Source: Algoriphagus sp. (GTDB taxonomy: Bacteria > Bacteroidota > Bacteroidia > Cytophagales > Cyclobacteriaceae). Taken from it: a stretch of DNA of 10,492 nucleotides. The translations under genes were made by a program, and so were the position numbers. The notes beneath the pieces were generated by a model. That model was not told the DNA's origin. It made no database searches and worked only from the letters and a program-made list of their open reading frames with translations. Positions within the stretch are counted from its first letter, which is position 1. The number at the start of each line of letters is the position of its first letter. The DNA lies in contig JALRIY010000065.1 of the NCBI GenBank assembly GCA_023255285.1, forward strand, positions 1-10,492, given 5' to 3'. Shown here piece after piece: positions 6,208-10,492 of this stretch.

Positions 6208-6281
6208 ATTATGCCAGTATTCCCACCGGAGTACTAACACCTGCGGAAATCGTCCTAATACAACGGCCCACAGACCACAGC
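6199..6281 (-). repeat. Structured intergenic element B with 7-bp periodicity
   Basis: On the plus strand CCACAGA CCACAGC (6268-6281) is an imperfect tandem heptad. Reading every 7 bases from 6211 to 6280 gives ten units, of which seven end in G and several begin ACC or CCC (ACCGGAG, ACCTGCG, CCCACAG, ACCACAG). A hairpin AGTATTCC / GGAGTACT (6216-6223 / 6228-6235, one G-T pair, CACC loop) lies inside. The minus strand reads CTGTGGTCTGTGG then GACGATTTCC, close to element A at 4903-4956. Confidence 0.42.
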
Positions 6282-6450
6282 TTTACTGATTGAACTACAA
6301 ACCTTATTTAATTCCAAAACTGTTTTAAAAGCGGATAATCATAAATTGAAAAATACTTGCTCTAAGCTTACTTAGGTTATTCCCCTTGATTTATTGCCAA
6401 ATTCTAAGATTAGAGCTATTTTAACATTTTATTTTTACCAAAAAACCCCG

Positions 6451-9400
6451 ATGCTACTTAGTAAGCTGGAAATCAAAGGATTCAAAAGTTTTGGAGACAA
6501 AATGGTCATCCACTTTGATAAAGGTATTACAGGTGTTGTCGGTCCAAATGGATGTGGCAAGTCCAATGTGGTGGATGCTATCCGTTGGGTATTAGGGGAA
6601 CAAAAATCACGAATGCTCCGCTCTGACAAGATGGAGAATGTAATTTTTAATGGTACAAAAAACAGGAAGCCAACTAATTTGGCAGAGGTATCCCTCACTT
6701 TTGAAAACACCAAGAATCTCCTCCCCACTGAATATACGCATGTAACCATTACACGTAGGTACTACCGAAGTGGTGATAGTGAGTATCAAATCAATGGTGT
6801 TACCTGCCGATTAAAGGATATCACCAACCTCTTCTTAGATACTGGAATCAATTCAAATTCTTACGCAATCATTGAACTAAAAATGATTGATGAGCTATTG
6901 AATGATAAAAATAATTCTCGTCGTGAGCTTTTTGAAGAAGCTGCTGGAATCTCAAAGTTTAAAACAAGAAAGCGGGAAACCTTACGGAAATTAGAAGATA
7001 CTGACGCAGATTTATCACGAGTAGAGGACTTACTTTTTGAAATAGATAAAAACCTCAAGTCATTAGAAAAACAAGCCAAACAAGCCGCCAAATATTTTGA
7101 AATTAAAGCAGATTATCGAGTAGCAAGTATCAATTTGGCCAAAAAGTCCTTGGAACAATTGCAACTTGCACTGGCAGAAGCACATAAAAAAATACAACAG
7201 GAATCTGATCAAAAACTCAGCATTCAAGCTCAAATCGCCTCTTTGGAAGCACAATTGAGTTCCTGCAAATCTGACTTGATTGGAAAAGAAAAATTGTTGG
7301 CTGCCCGACAAAAAACGCTAAATGAACAAGTCAACAAAATCCGAACTTTTGAATCGGACAAAAAAATTAAAAATGAACGACTTCGGTTTTTAGAAGACCG
7401 TTCCCAAATCCTTCGTGAACAAATCGAGCAAGATCGTAAATCTAACGAAAGAGCCGCATTTGCGATCCGCTCACTGGAACAAGAAAAGGAATCTGCTGAA
7501 AAAATTTTATTGGAAAAAGAAGCTTGGGTTACTCAGCTAAGGGAAGCTTATGATCTTCAAAAAACAGTCGCTTCCACCAAGCAGGAGCAGCATAAAAAAT
7601 TAGGGCTACACGTTGAAAATGTAAAGGAACATGTATATCAGGTAAGTAAAGAAGTTGAAATTAAACAAATTCAGCTTACTACGCTGAAACAAGAGTTGGA
7701 AAGAACATCCACAGATGACAGTTCACAGGAAGCAAACTTATTTTCTTTTGAACAAAAGCTTGACTTGGTAAAAGACCAATTGAATAAAGCACAAAATGAA
7801 TTTGATATTCTAAAAAGTAAACAGGAAGATCAAAATCTAAAAATTGAGGAGACCGTCCGGATTGTCGAGTTGATTCGAGAAGAGCTTACACAAGTCTCTC
7901 GAAAACTGGATTCAAAAACAAATGAATTCAACTTAACCAAATCCTTGGTCGAAAACTTGGAAGGATTTCCCGAAGCCATTAAGTTTCTTAAAAAGAATCC
8001 AAGTTGGGGAAAGGATTTTCCGCTCCTATCTGATCTGCTCACTACCGATGAAAAATACCGGGTTACAATTGAGAATTACCTAGAAAATTACTTAAACTAT
8101 TATGTTGTAGACACGGAAGCTGAGGCACTCTCAGCCATTCAACTCTTAAGTGATTCATCAAAAGGAAAAGCGAATTTTTTCATTTTAGATCATTTTGAAC
8201 ATTTTTCTCCCAGCCAAACACAGCTCTTTCCAAATGCTCGGGCAGCTACTGAAATCATCGAATTTGATCTGAAATACAGTAGGCTTATTAACTTTATTTT
8301 GGATAATGTCTATTTGGTTCAAGGTGAATTCCAGGATTTTCCAAGCCAAAAGAAAGGCGTGTTTCTTTCTGAATCAGGGAAATACATCAAAAGGAAATTT
8401 TCGTTGGCAGGTGGATCTGTAGGCTTATTTGAAGGAAAACGAATAGGTAGAGCTAAGAACCTTGAAAAATTAGAGAAAGAAATAAAAGACTTGCAAAAAA
8501 AGGCAAGCAGTTCCCGTGCAAACTTGGATCAAAAGTTGAACGATTTAACTAAAATGAAGGAATTTACCTTCAAAAAAGAACTTGAAGAAAGTCAAAAAAG
8601 GTTGCAGGCACTAACTTCTGAATTCGTTTCCTTACGCACAAAAAAAGAACAACTTTCTGAATTACTTTCCTCCAATGCAAATAAACGAGAGGATATCATC
8701 GCTAGAATTGTAGCTCTTGAAGAAAGTTTAAGTAGTATTCAGCCCAAACTAGTTGAAGAGAAACAATCCTTTGATGAATTAAACGAACAATTAGAACACC
8801 TTTCCTTGGAGTTGGAAGATGCATCGAAGGTCCTTTCTGAGAAATCTCAGCTTTTCAATCAGGAAAATATTACTTACATCCAGCAACTTAATCGAGTGAG
8901 TAGTGCTGAACAGGAAATTGAATTTAAGCAAGCAGCCTTTGAAAGTTCAAAAGAAAGGATAGAAAAATCACAACAGGAACTCCAGCAGCTTGATTTAGAG
9001 ATTAAATCCTTACTCGATACCAACGAAGTAAAGGATGAAGAATTGTTGGATCTCTATGCAGAAAAGGAAGAAATAGAGCTTGGAGTAACAGAAGCTGAAA
9101 AATCATATTACGAGGGTCGAGGATTGATCGACACCTATGACACTCAAATACGAAGTTTACAAAAAACCAAAGAAGGATACGATGAATTAGTATTGGCACT
9201 ACAGTCCCAAGTCAATGAAATTCGTCTCAAAATGGCAGGAATGAAGGAAAGGTTGAGTGTCGAATTTGACTTGGATTTAGAAACTTTGATCGAAGAAAAT
9301 CCTAGCCTAGACGAAGAGTTTTTGGAATTTACAGAGGAAGACTTAAAAGAACTTGTCAAAAAACAAAAGGACCGATTAGATAAAATTGGACCTATCAATC

Positions 9401-9990
9401 CCATGGCTATGGAAGCTTACGATGAAATCAAGATTCGTTACGACTTCATTTCCTCTCAAAAGGAAGATCTAATTAAAGCCAAGGATTCCCTTTTAGCTAC
9501 CATATCTGAAATTGACCTAGTTGCAAGAGAGACGTTCTTGGATGCATTTGGGAAGATAAAGGAAAACTTTATCCGTGTGTTCAGATCCTTATTCACAGAA
9601 CAAGACGATTGTGATTTGACCTTGGTTGACCCTGATAATCCATTAGAGTCTGCCATCGAAATTATGGCCAAGCCAAAGGGCAAGCGTCCATTGACAATCA
9701 ATCAGTTGAGTGGAGGTGAAAAAACATTGACTGCCACTTCCCTATTATTTTCAATTTACCTTCTGAAGCCTGCACCATTCTGTATTTTTGATGAAGTAGA
9801 TGCCCCTTTGGACGATGCCAATATTGATAAATTCAATCAAATCATCCAGAAATTCAGCACAGAAAGCCAATTTATCATCGTTACGCACAACAAACGAACC
9901 ATGGCAAGTACAGATATTATCTACGGAATCACTATGATAGAAGCAGGGGTTTCTCGTGTGGTGCCGGTAGATCTAAGAGAACTCGATTAA
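6451..9990 (+). CDS. smc: Chromosome segregation SMC ATPase
   Basis: This 1179-residue SMC protein organises and segregates the chromosome as a homodimer, usually with ScpA and ScpB (not encoded here). Walker A is G31-PNGCGKS-N39, followed by the family segment AIRWVLGEQ. The R-loop region (YYRSGDSEYQINGV) and FLDTGI lead to RRELFEEAAGISKFKTRK, which opens the first coiled-coil arm (about 165-500). The hinge spans about 505-670 and ends in G654-G-S-x-G658-x5-R664. The returning coiled coil runs to about 1000. The C-terminal head has the ABC signature L1086-SGGEK, Walker B F-C-I-F-D1114-E1115 with APLDDAN, and the switch histidine in T-H1146-N-K. All ATPase residues are present and the length is normal, so it looks functional. 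The ATG at 6451 is chosen because MLLSKLEIKGFKSFGDK is exactly the family N-terminus. An upstream TTG at 6394 would add 19 residues with no SMC counterpart. Confidence 0.98.
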   Translation: MLLSKLEIKGFKSFGDKMVIHFDKGITGVVGPNGCGKSNVVDAIRWVLGEQKSRMLRSDKMENVIFNGTKNRKPTNLAEVSLTFENTKNLLPTEYTHVTITRRYYRSGDSEYQINGVTCRLKDITNLFLDTGINSNSYAIIELKMIDELLNDKNNSRRELFEEAAGISKFKTRKRETLRKLEDTDADLSRVEDLLFEIDKNLKSLEKQAKQAAKYFEIKADYRVASINLAKKSLEQLQLALAEAHKKIQQESDQKLSIQAQIASLEAQLSSCKSDLIGKEKLLAARQKTLNEQVNKIRTFESDKKIKNERLRFLEDRSQILREQIEQDRKSNERAAFAIRSLEQEKESAEKILLEKEAWVTQLREAYDLQKTVASTKQEQHKKLGLHVENVKEHVYQVSKEVEIKQIQLTTLKQELERTSTDDSSQEANLFSFEQKLDLVKDQLNKAQNEFDILKSKQEDQNLKIEETVRIVELIREELTQVSRKLDSKTNEFNLTKSLVENLEGFPEAIKFLKKNPSWGKDFPLLSDLLTTDEKYRVTIENYLENYLNYYVVDTEAEALSAIQLLSDSSKGKANFFILDHFEHFSPSQTQLFPNARAATEIIEFDLKYSRLINFILDNVYLVQGEFQDFPSQKKGVFLSESGKYIKRKFSLAGGSVGLFEGKRIGRAKNLEKLEKEIKDLQKKASSSRANLDQKLNDLTKMKEFTFKKELEESQKRLQALTSEFVSLRTKKEQLSELLSSNANKREDIIARIVALEESLSSIQPKLVEEKQSFDELNEQLEHLSLELEDASKVLSEKSQLFNQENITYIQQLNRVSSAEQEIEFKQAAFESSKERIEKSQQELQQLDLEIKSLLDTNEVKDEELLDLYAEKEEIELGVTEAEKSYYEGRGLIDTYDTQIRSLQKTKEGYDELVLALQSQVNEIRLKMAGMKERLSVEFDLDLETLIEENPSLDEEFLEFTEEDLKELVKKQKDRLDKIGPINPMAMEAYDEIKIRYDFISSQKEDLIKAKDSLLATISEIDLVARETFLDAFGKIKENFIRVFRSLFTEQDDCDLTLVDPDNPLESAIEIMAKPKGKRPLTINQLSGGEKTLTATSLLFSIYLLKPAPFCIFDEVDAPLDDANIDKFNQIIQKFSTESQFIIVTHNKRTMASTDIIYGITMIEAGVSRVVPVDLRELD

Positions 9991-9995
9991 TTCCG

Positions 9996-10018
9996 ATTCT
10001 ACTTTTCAAGTGAATTTT
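9996..10018 (+). terminator. Weak hairpin with T run after smc
   Basis: ATTC-T-ACTT (9996-10004) can pair with AAGTGAAT (10008-10015) around a 3-base loop with one bulged T, and a short T run follows. The hairpin is A/T-rich and would be weak. Its position, 5 bases after the smc stop, is the main support. Confidence 0.27.
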
Positions 10019-10092
10019 AATCCATTGGATAAACTTAATTCTCCTTGACATTTAAATAGTAATTTTAGTTAGCCCATCCGAAACTTTTAGAA

Positions 10093-10492
10093 ATGACAAT
10101 ACGGAACAAGAATAAAGCTTCAATCCTTGCAACTTACTTGTTAGTTATTCTTTTTTCTGGGCTTGCGCTACTTCCATTTTACGATAAAGGAGCTATTGAA
10201 CTAGAAATAAATCATTTTCATTATCCAATTTTGGATGTCTTTTTTTCGAATACCACTCACCTTGGAGATGGATTAGTTTTAGTAATTCCACTCCTCCTGC
10301 TTATTTTTTACAAGTACTGCTATTTGATCCTTTTTGCTTTGTCTTCCTTAATCCACCTGATCCTGGTCCATATTGGTAAAAAATGGGTCTTTGATGGAAT
10401 GCCAAGGCCAGCAGAATTTTTGAAGGACGTCTCATTTTATAAAGTAACTGGTATTGAACTCCACCATTGGGGAAGCTTTCCTTCGGGCCACA
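10093..10492 (+). CDS. PAP2-family membrane phosphatase, 3'-truncated
   Basis: The first 133 residues of an integral membrane phosphatase of the type 2 phosphatidic acid phosphatase superfamily are visible. These enzymes remove phosphate from lipid phosphates such as phosphatidic acid, PG-phosphate or undecaprenyl pyrophosphate at the membrane. Hydrophobic helices lie at about 10-29, 60-73 and 75-95. Motif 1 is K96-K97-W-V-F-D-G-M-P-R105-P106, matching the K-x6/7-RP pattern with one extra residue. Motif 2 begins F-P-S131-G132-H133, and its histidine, predicted to be catalytic, is the last full codon. The window ends one base into the next codon. Motif 3 (SRxxxxxHxxxD) would lie beyond. The ATG at 10093 is the first start after an in-frame stop at 10066. 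It follows smc by 102 bases on the same strand. The exact substrate cannot be told from this part. Confidence 0.88.
   Translation, partial: MTIRNKNKASILATYLLVILFSGLALLPFYDKGAIELEINHFHYPILDVFFSNTTHLGDGLVLVIPLLLLIFYKYCYLILFALSSLIHLILVHIGKKWVFDGMPRPAEFLKDVSFYKVTGIELHHWGSFPSGH

Larger units (their letters stand above)
6130..6450. other. Divergent intergenic region before smc, 321 bases, no gene seen
   Basis: It separates the minus-strand membrane-protein gene from smc and should hold both promoters. No clear TAnnTTTG (-7) box on either strand could be identified. The flanks are A/T-rich. The middle (6199-6281) is a GC-richer block containing a hairpin, a perfect TTATCCACA box and a heptad-like repeat. 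The 60 bases before the smc ATG are A/T-rich without a Shine-Dalgarno, as is normal for Bacteroidota. Confidence 0.6.

Noticed and set aside
6394..6450. Extension of SMC to an upstream TTG start (19 extra residues)
   Set aside because: SMC proteins begin almost exactly at the ATG at 6451 (MLLSKLEIKGFKSFG). The extension has no counterpart.
10045..10067. TTGACA followed by TAATTTTA upstream of the PAP2 gene as a promoter
   Set aside because: The spacing (12 bases from the TTG to the -7-like motif) is too short for the Bacteroidota -33/-7 layout, and the -7 box lacks its final G.
1..10492. CRISPR array, tRNA/rRNA, insertion sequence or phage genes
   Set aside because: No regularly spaced direct repeats, no tRNA-like cloverleaf or rRNA sequence noticed, and no transposase or integrase motif in any frame read.

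Overview
The window is AT-rich bacterial chromosome, most likely from a member of the Bacteroidota and probably the order Cytophagales (Algoriphagus/Cyclobacterium-like). This rests on a DUF4301 gene, a Bacteroidota-style SMC protein, the absence of Shine-Dalgarno sequences before most starts, and A/T-rich gaps. The assignment is by protein flavour only. No plasmid, phage or transposase gene is visible, and most of the window looks like ordinary core and accessory metabolism.

Layout. (1) Positions 1-2190 hold a tightly packed plus-strand operon for the prokaryotic 5-oxoprolinase, pxpA (5' end cut off by the window) - pxpB - pxpC, joined by two ATGA start/stop overlaps. It should hydrolyse 5-oxoproline to glutamate with ATP. 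(2) After 100 bases comes a plus-strand DUF4301 gene (2291-3802). Its motifs suggest a nucleotidyltransferase-like (GT-A/UDPGP) fold. (3) It converges on a minus-strand HTH-WYL-type regulator (3822-4736). The DNA just upstream of that regulator's start carries a perfect 9-bp inverted repeat, a candidate autoregulatory operator. (4) A minus-strand pair follows: a membrane-anchored protein of unknown function (5626-6129) and a Tat/lipoprotein-type Rieske [2Fe-2S] protein (5060-5554). (5) The plus-strand smc gene (6451-9990) fills a third of the window. (6) The window ends in a truncated PAP2-family membrane phosphatase gene (10093 onward).

The two long gaps (4737-5059 and 6130-6450) bracket the Rieske/membrane-protein pair. 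Each holds a GC-richer, structured block with a CTGTGG..GTGG core in the same (minus-strand) orientation, traces of 7-bp periodicity, and one perfect DnaA-box 9-mer (TTATCCACA). These look like related, decayed intergenic repeat elements. They are the least explained signal here, although the resemblance was found by eye. No clear new multi-gene system is present. The most promising leads are the paired intergenic elements, the DUF4301 enzyme candidate, the WYL-type regulator lacking its name-giving triad with its putative operator, and the stand-alone Rieske lipoprotein beside an unknown membrane protein.
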